Assembly (NCBI GenBank): GCA_028066595.1
Contig: JALCBJ010000058.1
Location: 1 to 35,350 of the forward strand
From: Thermoanaerobaculia bacterium
GTDB lineage: Bacteria > Acidobacteriota > Thermoanaerobaculia > Multivoradales > J023
Length of the DNA stretch: 35,350 nt
Direction of reading: 5' to 3'
Below, in pieces: positions 1 to 7,870 of the stretch (its first letter is position 1; each line of letters opens with the position of its first letter). A model generated the notes under the pieces. It did not search any database. It was not told where the DNA came from and worked only from the letters and a program-made list of their open reading frames with translations. Both the position numbers and the translations under genes were made by a program.

Positions 1-145
1 CGAAGCAAACACCGCCTGCTCGAAAGTGCGAAAGATTCTTGACACTACCCCGAGCGCAGTACCGCGAAGGTCGTCATGCGTTGTGACAAGTGCCAAACCG
101 CATGGCTTCGCCCCGATCTCGAGAAGTCTGCAGGGAGCTAGCGGA

Positions 146-832
146 TCAGAAGGGAACGTCTAGCGCGTCGCACAGAAAGCGCATGAGGGGTGCGCCGTCG
201 CGACACCGGCTGGCGTAGAGGTCGAGGAAGTCTGGCTTCGTCACCGCGTCGGCGGGAAACTCTGTGACGCCGATGAAGTCCTTACGTCGCAAGTCTTCGA
301 TCAGCTCATGCTCGGCATCGAAACCTCGGGGGACCGTCTTGAGACTCTCGCCGCGTAGAAAGAAGGACTTCTGGAACGGTTTGGCGTCTCGCGCAGCAGT
401 CCAGTCACCTGGCTTTGCCACGATGTGCTCGCGGATCATCTTCAATGCAGGCGACGGTGGGTGCCAGATGCCGACTCCGGCGAAACACCCGGAGGGTTCC
501 AGGTGGAGATAGAAGCCCGGAGCGTGGGCGTCCTTGGCCTGTTCGTGGCGGAAGTGGATGCCGACGTGGGTCTTGTACGGGGTCTTGTTCTTCGAGAAAC
601 GCGTGTCGCGATAGATGCGAAACAGCGAACCACCGACGGCTTTGGGAATCGCGCGGAACCTGGGACTGATCTCTCGCAAATGCGGGCCGAAATCGCTGAT
701 GAAGCCGAATGCAGCTTCCTTGACGTGGAGCTCGTAGCGCTTCTTGTTGGCGTCGAACCAATCGCGCCGATTGTTGTCCGCTAGCTCCGTGAGGAAGTCG
801 AAGAGGTCGGATTGGAAATAGGCCTTCGCCAT
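146..832 (-). CDS. DUF2461 (TIGR02453 family) protein
   Basis: The 228-residue product matches the DUF2461 family throughout and has about the family's usual length. Visible signatures are the N-terminal FLTELADNNRRDWFDANK stretch (residues about 13-30), FRIYRDTRFSKNKTPYKTH (about 72-90) and GFYLHLEPSG (about 106-115). The family is widespread in bacteria but its biochemical role is unknown, so no function is assigned. No signal peptide or membrane segment is visible, so it is probably cytoplasmic. The ATG at 832 is preceded by AGGAGA about 11 bases upstream. It lies 32 bases downstream of a secreted protease gene on the same strand and may be co-transcribed with it, although no functional link is evident. 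Confidence 0.88.
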   Translation of the reverse strand: MAKAYFQSDLFDFLTELADNNRRDWFDANKKRYELHVKEAAFGFISDFGPHLREISPRFRAIPKAVGGSLFRIYRDTRFSKNKTPYKTHVGIHFRHEQAKDAHAPGFYLHLEPSGCFAGVGIWHPPSPALKMIREHIVAKPGDWTAARDAKPFQKSFFLRGESLKTVPRGFDAEHELIEDLRRKDFIGVTEFPADAVTKPDFLDLYASRCRDGAPLMRFLCDALDVPF

Positions 833-864
833 GGCTTCTTGGATCTCCTACGTGCGCCGTGCCG

Positions 865-2610
865 TTACGGACAGGTGGCGAAGGCGTCCGTGTCGGTGAC
901 GGCCTGTGCCAGATTGCCCACCGGATTCTCGTAGACCTTGGTCTGGTCGGTTTCCGTGTCGGTCACCGTGAGGGTGTATCCCACGTTGGTGGTCGCGGCG
1001 AAGAACACCCAGTAGCGGTTGAATGGTTCGGCACAGGCGTCCAGTACTTTGACCAGGACCTCCCAATTCCTTTCGCCGAAGAACCAGAAAAGTCCCGAGT
1101 CGTCGGTCCGTGCGTCGACGGTGCGTCCTACTCCGGTGTTGTCGTCGAAGTCGCGCCAGTCAACTGTCACGCGGAAACGACCTCGATTCAAACAAAGAGT
1201 CGTGGCGTCGTTGGTACAGACCGCACCGCTTCCCGCCTCTCGTCCGTCGAGGAACTGGGCACCGGAATCGATCGGATCGAGGAACGGCCGGGCGCCGTTC
1301 TGGAGAGCCAGGTGGATGCGGCCGTAGTAGTCCGCGAAGTCGTTGCCGCAGGCTGCGAATCCACCGTGGAGTTGCCCGACGGCGCGGCCGGTGGAGTGGT
1401 CGATGAGCGGCGAGCCGGAGGATCCTCTTTCGGTCGTCCCGAGATCCCAGTCGTTGACCCGTAGATGACTGCCGTCACCGGGAGAGGATGCGCCGAGGTA
1501 GGAGGAGCGTTCGCTAGGGTCGTCCTCGAAGGAGATTCTCTTCTCTTCCGTGTTCGGATGGTGCACGCCCACGGTCCTCGCTGGTGTGATGTCTCGACCG
1601 TCCCAACCCAGGAAGAACGTGTCGAACGGAGCCGGAGAGTCGTCGAGCTCCACGAGCACGAAGTCGGAGCTCGCGTCGGACGCCAAGAACGTCGAGCCGA
1701 TCTGGAACTGATCTAGGGTGCCGTCACCCGGTCCGCCGGCACCCGGACCTGTACGGCAGGTGGAATTCTCGTAGTTCCAGTAGACACGCAGCGACTGGTC
1801 GTTGCTCGGACTGATACCGCAGTGATTGGCCGACATGAAGAGGGGTCGATCGTCCTCAGCCGTGTTGTTGATGAGGAAACCCGTGCAAATGAACGTATTG
1901 CCGATGGAGATGACTCCCACGGAACGGATCTGATTTCCCCACCCGTCGCCTTCGGGACAGACGACATCGAAGTTGCATGAACCGGACTCCTTGTCAGGAC
2001 CTTCGGGGTTCCAGATGTCTCGATAGGCTTGGCCCACTTGCCGCAGTCGCACCTCGCTGGCGTCGCGTGCCGCCAGGCTGGGCGCGAAGAGCTCGATGAC
2101 CATGTGGTCACTTCGAACACTCGGCGCCCACAGCTCACCATGAGGTTTGTTGTCGGCCTTCGAGAAGGGGCGGATGCGGTGAGAGCCGTCGGCAGCGTAG
2201 AGGTGCAGCAATGCACCCTCTGCCAAGCGGAATCGATCGAAGACGGGGCCGATTCCCTTCGCTCCCTCGGCCCGCACCTGGAGCCGCCAGAGCCAGGCCC
2301 CATCCGGCAGAGCTTCCCAGCTGCCGCCCTTCGTCGCGTCCATCGCGGCAGGCTGTAGAACCGCGTATCGGAGAGGCAGGCCGGCCGATCGGCGGACCTC
2401 GTCGTCCGCTTTCAACTGCTCGGAGTCGAGAGCCGGCAAAGCGATCTCGGCGACGGCGGCAAGAGGCTGCTGCGGACCGGCGGATAGACCGATCGGGGCG
2501 GGCGTTTCCGATCCGACTGGCTGGGCCGAACCAGGTACGGCAAGGCAGGTCGCCAGTAGAACGAATCCTATGATCTGCGTACGGGACAGGTAGGGATGGT
2601 TGCGGTTCAT
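865..2610 (-). CDS. Secreted lysyl-endopeptidase-like serine protease
   Basis: This is a 581-residue exported trypsin-fold protease resembling Achromobacter protease I. An N-terminal signal peptide (about residues 1-30, ending GSAQ) is followed by a pro-region-like domain (about 40-200) and the protease domain (about 210-445). The predicted catalytic triad is H263 in SANHCG, D316 in SSDFVLVELD and S398 in GSSGSP. The segments VYWNYENSTCR, HHPNTEEKRIS and GQLHGG are typical of the lysyl endopeptidase branch. Residues about 464-581 form a separate C-terminal domain rich in Phe and Trp (SGLFWFF, VKVLDAC, YTLTVTDT) and ending AFATCP. The same domain closes the upstream paralogue, so it is probably a secretion, anchoring or binding module. 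The gene lies 31 bases after that paralogue. Lysine specificity is inferred from family resemblance only. Confidence 0.88.
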   Translation of the reverse strand: MNRNHPYLSRTQIIGFVLLATCLAVPGSAQPVGSETPAPIGLSAGPQQPLAAVAEIALPALDSEQLKADDEVRRSAGLPLRYAVLQPAAMDATKGGSWEALPDGAWLWRLQVRAEGAKGIGPVFDRFRLAEGALLHLYAADGSHRIRPFSKADNKPHGELWAPSVRSDHMVIELFAPSLAARDASEVRLRQVGQAYRDIWNPEGPDKESGSCNFDVVCPEGDGWGNQIRSVGVISIGNTFICTGFLINNTAEDDRPLFMSANHCGISPSNDQSLRVYWNYENSTCRTGPGAGGPGDGTLDQFQIGSTFLASDASSDFVLVELDDSPAPFDTFFLGWDGRDITPARTVGVHHPNTEEKRISFEDDPSERSSYLGASSPGDGSHLRVNDWDLGTTERGSSGSPLIDHSTGRAVGQLHGGFAACGNDFADYYGRIHLALQNGARPFLDPIDSGAQFLDGREAGSGAVCTNDATTLCLNRGRFRVTVDWRDFDDNTGVGRTVDARTDDSGLFWFFGERNWEVLVKVLDACAEPFNRYWVFFAATTNVGYTLTVTDTETDQTKVYENPVGNLAQAVTDTDAFATCP

Positions 2611-2641
2611 CGGCCTTTCTCGGCTCGGAGTCAGTACAGGA

Positions 2642-4501
2642 TCACGGACAGGTGGAGAACGCTTCGATGTCAGTCACCGCACTGGCGATCATGCCGAGCG
2701 GATTGTCGTAGATCTTGACCTTGCCGGTCTGGCTGTCGATCACCGTCAAGGTGTACTCCACGTTGGTCGCGCCGCCGGCGAAGAACCAGAAACGGTCGTT
2801 GTAGCTACAGGAATCGAGCACCTTGACGACCAGCTCCAGGTTCCCAGGAGTGAAGAACCAGAACATGCCCGAATCTCCGTGTGACGTGGGTACGGCGCGA
2901 CCGTCGTTGGCGTTGCCCAGGAAGTCCATCCAGGAAGCCTTGACCTGGAAACGACCTCCTTGGAGGCAGAGCGTGGTGGCGTCTTCGACGCAGGTGAAGG
3001 GTTCCACGTCGTCGGGATCGGGGTCAGGATCCGGATCGGGGTCGGGATCTGGCGTCGAGTCGCCGAAGTTTCGCCCGTCGAGGAATGCAGTGCCACTGCC
3101 GGTCGGATCGAGGACGTCCGCCAGACCGAGCTCGAAGGAACGCCACATGGCGCCGTACCAGTCCGGTAGGTCGTTGCCGCAGGCCGCGAGTCCACCGTGT
3201 AGCTGGCCGACCACCCGGCGGCTGGTCTCGTCGAACAGCGGCGATCCGGAGGATCCTCCTTCGGTGGTTCCCTCATCCCAGTCAGGCACTTGAATATGTG
3301 AGTCGGTGTCGGGCGGTACAGCGGGGTCCGGGTAGACGTCGAACAGCGTCGCACCCGTCTCACGGCTGATGCGCTTCTCTTCCCCTCGCGGATGATGAAT
3401 GGAGACCGCCGACGCAGGCGCGATCCTGCGTGCATCCCAGCCCAAGAAAAAGACGTCGAACGGCTCCGGTGATTCCGCCAGTTCCACGATGGTGAAGTCG
3501 GAACGATCGTCTGCCGCCAGCAACGACATGCCAGTCGTGAACTCGTCGAGCACTCCGTCGCCGTTGCCGCCCGATTCGGCGGAATCCGGCGCGCGACAGG
3601 TGGTGTTCTCGAAATTCCAGAAGGCTAGGACGTTCTGGTCGTTGCCGGCGGTCACGCCACAGTGGTTGGCGGTCATCAGCAATGGGCGATCGTCCTCTGC
3701 CGTATTGTTGACGAGAAAACCCGTGCAGACGAAGAAGCCGATCTGAAGGTGGGCCACACCTCGCACTTCGTCAGCCCACTGCTGCCCCAGATCGCATGCG
3801 ACGTCGATGTTGCAGGCACCGGACTTCTCGCCCAGATCAGCTGTCGTACGTCCCCGCAAGTCGCGGTAGGCGTGGCCGACCTCCGAGATATGGAGCTCTG
3901 CTCGATCGCGAGCGCCCTGGGGCAGGACCAACTCGATGACGAGGCGGTCGCCGGTCACCATCGGAGCCCACAGCTCCCGATGCCTTCGATTGTCCGCCGC
4001 CGTGTACGGTCGCACGCGCAGACTGCCGTCGGCAGCGTAGAGATGGAGCTCCGCGCCGGGCGGCAGATAGAACCGGTCGAAGACGGGGGCGATGCCGGTG
4101 GCGCCTTCCGCTTCGAGAACGAGCCGCCAGACGTGTCGCCCGTCCGGAAGTGTCTCCCACAGACCTCCCTTGTTCAGGCCGCGAAAGACCGGCTGAGGCA
4201 CCGCGAATCGAAGCGGCTGATCCTTCATGGCCGCGATGCGATCCTGCTCCATCAGTTTGGCGACGTCGAGACGGGGAAGAGATACCTTCTCGACGCGGTC
4301 AGCAGATACGAGGTATGTGTTGGTGAGACCCAACGGTCGCGAGTACTTGGCGTCGCCCCGTTCGTCTCCGACTCCCGGTGCCGCGGCCATGGCAAGACAC
4401 AGCAGAAAAAGTGCAGGACACAGCACCGGGAAGAGCGCAGTGCGTCGTCGAAGGTGGATCGGCAAGCTCTTCCCGAACGCGGACTCTGCTGGAAGGTTCA
4501 T
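2642..4501 (-). CDS. Secreted lysyl-endopeptidase-like serine protease with (Asp-Pro)n linker
   Basis: This 619-residue tandem paralogue of the downstream protease has the same order: signal peptide (hydrophobic core about residues 22-41), pro-region (about 55-215), protease domain (about 230-475) and C-terminal domain (about 504-619, ending AFSTCP). The predicted triad is H280 in TANHCG, D335 in RSDFTIVEL and S418 in GSSGSP. A run of Asp-Pro dipeptides (about 484-497) links protease and tail and is absent from the sister protein. An in-frame ATG lies 15 bases further upstream at 4516, but the ATG at 4501 is preferred because GAGGAG sits 7 bases before it. The gene is 90 bases downstream of the VanZ-like gene and 31 bases before its paralogue, suggesting an operon. 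It probably acts in the periplasm or outside the cell in peptide scavenging. Confidence 0.87.
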   Translation of the reverse strand: MNLPAESAFGKSLPIHLRRRTALFPVLCPALFLLCLAMAAAPGVGDERGDAKYSRPLGLTNTYLVSADRVEKVSLPRLDVAKLMEQDRIAAMKDQPLRFAVPQPVFRGLNKGGLWETLPDGRHVWRLVLEAEGATGIAPVFDRFYLPPGAELHLYAADGSLRVRPYTAADNRRHRELWAPMVTGDRLVIELVLPQGARDRAELHISEVGHAYRDLRGRTTADLGEKSGACNIDVACDLGQQWADEVRGVAHLQIGFFVCTGFLVNNTAEDDRPLLMTANHCGVTAGNDQNVLAFWNFENTTCRAPDSAESGGNGDGVLDEFTTGMSLLAADDRSDFTIVELAESPEPFDVFFLGWDARRIAPASAVSIHHPRGEEKRISRETGATLFDVYPDPAVPPDTDSHIQVPDWDEGTTEGGSSGSPLFDETSRRVVGQLHGGLAACGNDLPDWYGAMWRSFELGLADVLDPTGSGTAFLDGRNFGDSTPDPDPDPDPDPDPDDVEPFTCVEDATTLCLQGGRFQVKASWMDFLGNANDGRAVPTSHGDSGMFWFFTPGNLELVVKVLDSCSYNDRFWFFAGGATNVEYTLTVIDSQTGKVKIYDNPLGMIASAVTDIEAFSTCP

Positions 4502-4502
4502 C

Positions 4503-4540
4503 TCTCGGCTCCTCATCCGATTCTCGGCTCCTCATCCGAT
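4503..4540 (-). repeat. Perfect 19-bp tandem duplication containing the ribosome binding site
   Basis: Positions 4503-4521 and 4522-4540 are identical adjacent 19-bp units. Read on the minus strand, each unit contains GATGAGGAGCCGAG. The unit nearer the protease gene supplies the GAGGAG ribosome binding site for the start at 4501, and the other is an exact spare copy. The duplication also creates the alternative upstream ATG at 4516. Confidence 0.85.
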
Positions 4541-4591
4541 GTGTCTATGCTGACACGCCATGAGGGCGATTCTAGCCCATCCGCCGTCCGT

Positions 4592-5773
4592 CTAGCGTGG
4601 GCCTTCGAGCCGCTGCCGGCCCCGCGTCAGTCGATACGACAGAGCGGCGACGATGACGGTGGCTGTCAGCCAGAGACCACGCGGGATCCGGGTTTCGAGC
4701 CGAGATCGGAGGACCGGGCTGAGGTAGATCCCTGGCATCGCTGGATGCTCCGCGTAAAAGCGGTCGCGATATGAGTCGTTCCAGCGATGCCGACCGGATC
4801 CTCGGAACGACTCGAGATCGAGAAACGGCTCGTAGTACGTCTCGAGCAACCGATTGGCCTGTACTGCCATCCAGAGGTCGCCGCTTTCGATGCTGGCATT
4901 CCGATGGTTTGCATGCCATGCGGCTTCGGTGAGGTAGTAGTCCTCAGGGTGCCAAGGGTTCAGAGTCGGCGGATCCGTCGCCCAGCGGGAGCCGCGCTCG
5001 TTTTGCAGACGAAGTAGTTCCTCTTCCTCGAACCACGAGACGAAGCGCCCGACCTCGGGGTGATGAATCTCGTGCCCGAGGTGTGCTTCCGAGAAGAAGA
5101 GACCCAGCGCCAGAACGGTGGTGGCGACGAGCCACCCGAGTCCTCGGCGAGGCGATTCGAGCCGTCGCCACGAAGTGGGCGGCGACACGGTGAGTGTCAA
5201 AACCAGACCCGTCAGGCCTGCCAGCGCGTTGAGCGCTACGTCGCGGATGTCACCCGTGCGGAGCTGAAAGAAGCCTTGAACCGATTCGTCGACGATGCCC
5301 GCCAGCGCTGCACCGAAGAGCGGAACGAGGACGATGCCCGCATCGCCCGGTGAACCCCGAGAGATACCCAGAAAACGCGGTGCCCGACGGGCGCCCCGAT
5401 ACAGAAGGAAGGCCAAGAGGCCGTACTCCACGATATGTACCTTCTCCGCAACATCGGAGGCCGGGATACCGATCCGGAAACCCTGGACTTGAAACCAAAG
5501 GAGGGCCAGAGCTACACCGAGCCCGAGCCATCGCCACCCGCTGCGTCGGAGGGTACTCCGACGCACTTCGCGCAGGATCCACCCCACGGCGAACGCCAAC
5601 ACCAGCACCAGCAATCCTCCCAGAACGATCGCGAGGAGTCGGACGGCATCCTGGGAGAAGCGTTCGAAGAGCGCGTCTCGCGCCAAGCCCAGGATGGGTG
5701 CCGTGCTCCAGATCGCGACCGAGAGGGTGAGGGCCGGGCCGTAGCGACGGAGCGAATGAACCTGTTGGGTCAC
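4592..5773 (-). CDS. VanZ-like membrane protein with C-terminal extramembrane domain
   Basis: The product has 393 residues. The N-terminal half has several hydrophobic segments (about residues 12-30, 44-66, 83-98, 113-125, 147-165, 180-198). It contains the VanZ-like signature: EKVHIVEYGLLAFLLYR (about 109-125), then DESVQGFFQLRTGDIRDVALNALAG, with the conserved acidic, Gln, Arg and Asp-x-x-x-Asn pattern. A further hydrophobic segment (about 215-230) precedes a soluble, charged, Trp- and Tyr-rich region (about 232-365), and a final membrane segment lies near residue 370. VanZ proteins are linked to low-level teicoplanin resistance, but most environmental homologues are uncharacterised. The extended C-terminal part is longer than a minimal VanZ domain and I do not recognise it. 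The start is a GTG with no clear ribosome binding site. Confidence 0.75.
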   Translation of the reverse strand: MTQQVHSLRRYGPALTLSVAIWSTAPILGLARDALFERFSQDAVRLLAIVLGGLLVLVLAFAVGWILREVRRSTLRRSGWRWLGLGVALALLWFQVQGFRIGIPASDVAEKVHIVEYGLLAFLLYRGARRAPRFLGISRGSPGDAGIVLVPLFGAALAGIVDESVQGFFQLRTGDIRDVALNALAGLTGLVLTLTVSPPTSWRRLESPRRGLGWLVATTVLALGLFFSEAHLGHEIHHPEVGRFVSWFEEEELLRLQNERGSRWATDPPTLNPWHPEDYYLTEAAWHANHRNASIESGDLWMAVQANRLLETYYEPFLDLESFRGSGRHRWNDSYRDRFYAEHPAMPGIYLSPVLRSRLETRIPRGLWLTATVIVAALSYRLTRGRQRLEGPR

Positions 5774-5910
5774 CGTGTCACGCTACCAAGGGACGAGGCG
5801 TAGAGCGCGAGTGACGTGAGGCTTTCGGGGGACGGAGCGGTGCAGATCCGGAGCAGAGCTCTTCTACCGCCCCGAACAGGCTGGCAAACAGTTCTCCGAA
5901 CCACGACGGT

Positions 5911-6774
5911 TCAGCGCTGACAACCGGGACAGTAGTAGGTGCTCCGATTCGATTGCACGATGCGTCGAACCCTGCCCTCGCAGCGACGGCAGGGTTCGCC
6001 TTCGCGATCATAGACATCGAGGGAAACCTGGAAATAGCCCGCGTTGCCTTCGCCGTCAGTGAAGTCGTTCAACGTAGTGCCTCCTTCTGCGATGGCGTCG
6101 TTCAGCACGCCGCGGATCGCCTCGGCTAGGCGATTCCAGGTGCGGATCGATACACGCGCTACCGATCGCTTAGGATGCACGCGAGCTCTCCAGAGCGCCT
6201 CGGAGGCGTAGATATTGCCGACACCGACCACCACCCGGGCGTCCATCAGAAACGCCTTCATCGGGCCACGTCGACCCTCCGCCTGAGATTCAAGGTAGCT
6301 GCCGCCGAACGGTTCGGATACCAGATCCCCGACTGGCTCGACGCCGAGATGAGCAAAGTGCCGGTCGCTCTGCCAGGTGGCCGCATCGAGGACGAAGGCT
6401 TGGCCGAAGCGGCGGGGATCTACGAGCCGTAGTCTGCCCCGACGATGGCCGTCTGCGTCTCGTAGGTGGATCGCCAGGTGCTCGTGCCGAGCATAGGGCT
6501 CATCCTTTGGAACGACCGTGAAGCGACCACTCATACCTAGATGAATCGCGAGGATGTTGCAGGATTCGCGTCGCGACGAGGTCACGCGGATCAGAAGATA
6601 CTTCGCCCGACGCTCGAGCGACTCCACTCGGCAGCCCTGGAGAGCTTCGAGGGCTGCTCGGTCGAGGGGTTCGCGCAAAGCAGGGGCGCGAACCTCGACT
6701 CGATCGAACACACAATCCGTGAGACGTCGTTCCAGGCTACGACGGACGATTTCGACCTCTGGCAGTTCAGGCAC
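5911..6774 (-). CDS. mutM: Formamidopyrimidine-DNA glycosylase (Fpg/MutM)
   Basis: This 287-residue base-excision-repair enzyme removes oxidised purines such as 8-oxoguanine and nicks the DNA by beta/delta elimination. The N-terminus PELPEVEIVRR provides the catalytic Pro and Glu after Met removal. The KYLLIR segment supplies the conserved lysine, HLGMSGRF the DNA-contacting loop, and GVGNIYASEALW (about residues 182-193) the helix-two-turn-helix motif. The C-terminus carries the zinc finger CRRC...CPGC. Length is normal for the family and all key residues are present. The start is GTG at 6774, fixed by the requirement for Pro directly after the initiator. The gene stands alone, divergent from the gene at 6929 and 137 bases before the VanZ-like gene. 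Confidence 0.96.
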   Translation of the reverse strand: MPELPEVEIVRRSLERRLTDCVFDRVEVRAPALREPLDRAALEALQGCRVESLERRAKYLLIRVTSSRRESCNILAIHLGMSGRFTVVPKDEPYARHEHLAIHLRDADGHRRGRLRLVDPRRFGQAFVLDAATWQSDRHFAHLGVEPVGDLVSEPFGGSYLESQAEGRRGPMKAFLMDARVVVGVGNIYASEALWRARVHPKRSVARVSIRTWNRLAEAIRGVLNDAIAEGGTTLNDFTDGEGNAGYFQVSLDVYDREGEPCRRCEGRVRRIVQSNRSTYYCPGCQR

Positions 6775-6818
6775 GCCCGGATGATACGCGCCGACTCGGA
6801 GTGGCCGAAAACGTCATC

Positions 6819-6848
6819 TTGACGCGAGGCGGAAAAGGGGCGTAAGAT
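6819..6848 (+). promoter_or_regulatory. Candidate sigma-70 promoter for the radical-SAM-like gene
   Basis: TTGACG at 6819-6824 and TAAGAT at 6843-6848 are separated by 18 bases, close to the sigma-70 consensus. Transcription would begin near 6855, about 75 bases before the start at 6929. It lies in the intergenic space divergent from mutM. Recognised by eye only. Confidence 0.5.
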
Positions 6849-6928
6849 AGGCGAAAGAAAGGCGTTAGTCGCATGCCACCTGCATCGACTCGAAGCTCTA
6901 TCGAGATCATCAACGGACGGACTCAACC

Positions 6929-7603
6929 ATGCCCACCACATCACTTCGATCCGCTCAGTCGACAGTCTGGATGGAAAACGGCGGCTTTTCCTGTGGAGTC
7001 GCCATGCCGGCACCTTCTAGACCGGCAGGCATCACGAATTCTCGCGGACGTTGGCGTCGGCTACGCGACTTCGTCCTTCCTCCGAAAGAACGCGCAGTAC
7101 GAGCTGCCCGTCGAGGTCGTCCAGTGGTCCTCGGCACCGCCGCAGAGCCGTGGGAGAGCTTGCCCGAGAGGCGTCGCCTCCTTGCATGCCTCGACGGTTT
7201 TCTGGGGTTGCGTCTTCGACTCACCTGCCGAACCGACAAGGTAGTGGAGGACGTAGAGGTCTTGCATTGGCTGGACCGCGATCACGCGGTGCGTGTGGAG
7301 TTCCGGCTCGATGCTGCCCGTCTCCGCCGCTTGGGTTTCGATTCACCCTACGTGCAGCGGCTGTGCAAGGCGGTACGCATTCTGGCTGCGTACGGCCTGG
7401 AGACTCGTCTGGTGGTCGAGTCGAATTCGGAGATGCCGGACGGCGCACTGCGACGAGATCTACGACGTCTGGCCGAAGATTTGGCCAGCTCGGGGGCAAC
7501 GGACTTGTTACTGACGGACGACGCGTCGGTCGGCTGGAAGCAGGCCGTCGGGCCGCTGCGCTTGGCGTACGGATTCGCAGCTGCAGGTCCGGTCGGGGAT
7601 TAG
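6929..7603 (+). CDS. Radical-SAM-like protein lacking the cluster-binding motif
   Basis: This 224-residue product resembles the barrel of the Rv2578c / spore-photoproduct-lyase-like radical SAM group. Matching segments are PVVLGTAAEPWESLPERRRLLACLDGF-like (family version: T-DPYQP-E), a TCRTDKVVEDVEVL strand-helix, and a late GLETRLVV...ELL-like half barrel with regularly spaced leucines. The expected N-terminal part with CxxxCxxC is absent; the four cysteines visible are isolated, so it cannot bind a standard SAM-type 4Fe-4S cluster. It may be a truncated remnant or a specialised non-catalytic homologue. The reading frame is open throughout and shows protein-like composition, which argues against recent decay. 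No clear ribosome binding site precedes the ATG at 6929; an in-frame ATG at 6971 is the alternative start. The family assignment is moderate. Confidence 0.6.
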   Translation: MPTTSLRSAQSTVWMENGGFSCGVAMPAPSRPAGITNSRGRWRRLRDFVLPPKERAVRAARRGRPVVLGTAAEPWESLPERRRLLACLDGFLGLRLRLTCRTDKVVEDVEVLHWLDRDHAVRVEFRLDAARLRRLGFDSPYVQRLCKAVRILAAYGLETRLVVESNSEMPDGALRRDLRRLAEDLASSGATDLLLTDDASVGWKQAVGPLRLAYGFAAAGPVGD

Positions 7604-7870
7604 TACCCAGTAGCTAGAGTTCGTCGATCCTAGGGGCGGTTCTTCGTCGCCCAGGGTAGCTTCTCCTCCGAGTAGCTCAACTATTCCTCGCCATCGCGTC
7701 TTGTATGCCGTCGGAGTCCAAGGCTCCGAAGAGCTCTCCGCGCTGGACACCAATAGCTTTGGCGGGCTGCCGTGGCTGAGCTTGTGCACGGCGAATCGAG
7801 CATCCGCGGGAGCTCTCCGATATCCTGCTCGATGGGCATGTGTCGGGAACTGGCCGGTCGAGGAGAGTCG

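Noticed and set aside
39-67. Promoter starting with TTGACA near the left edge
   Set aside because: No acceptable -10 box follows at the right distance and no plus-strand gene lies downstream.
3662-4774. Long plus-strand open frame of 370 codons
   Set aside because: It lies antisense across the protease and VanZ-like genes, has Arg- and Ser-rich low-complexity composition and matches no family. It is a by-product of high GC.
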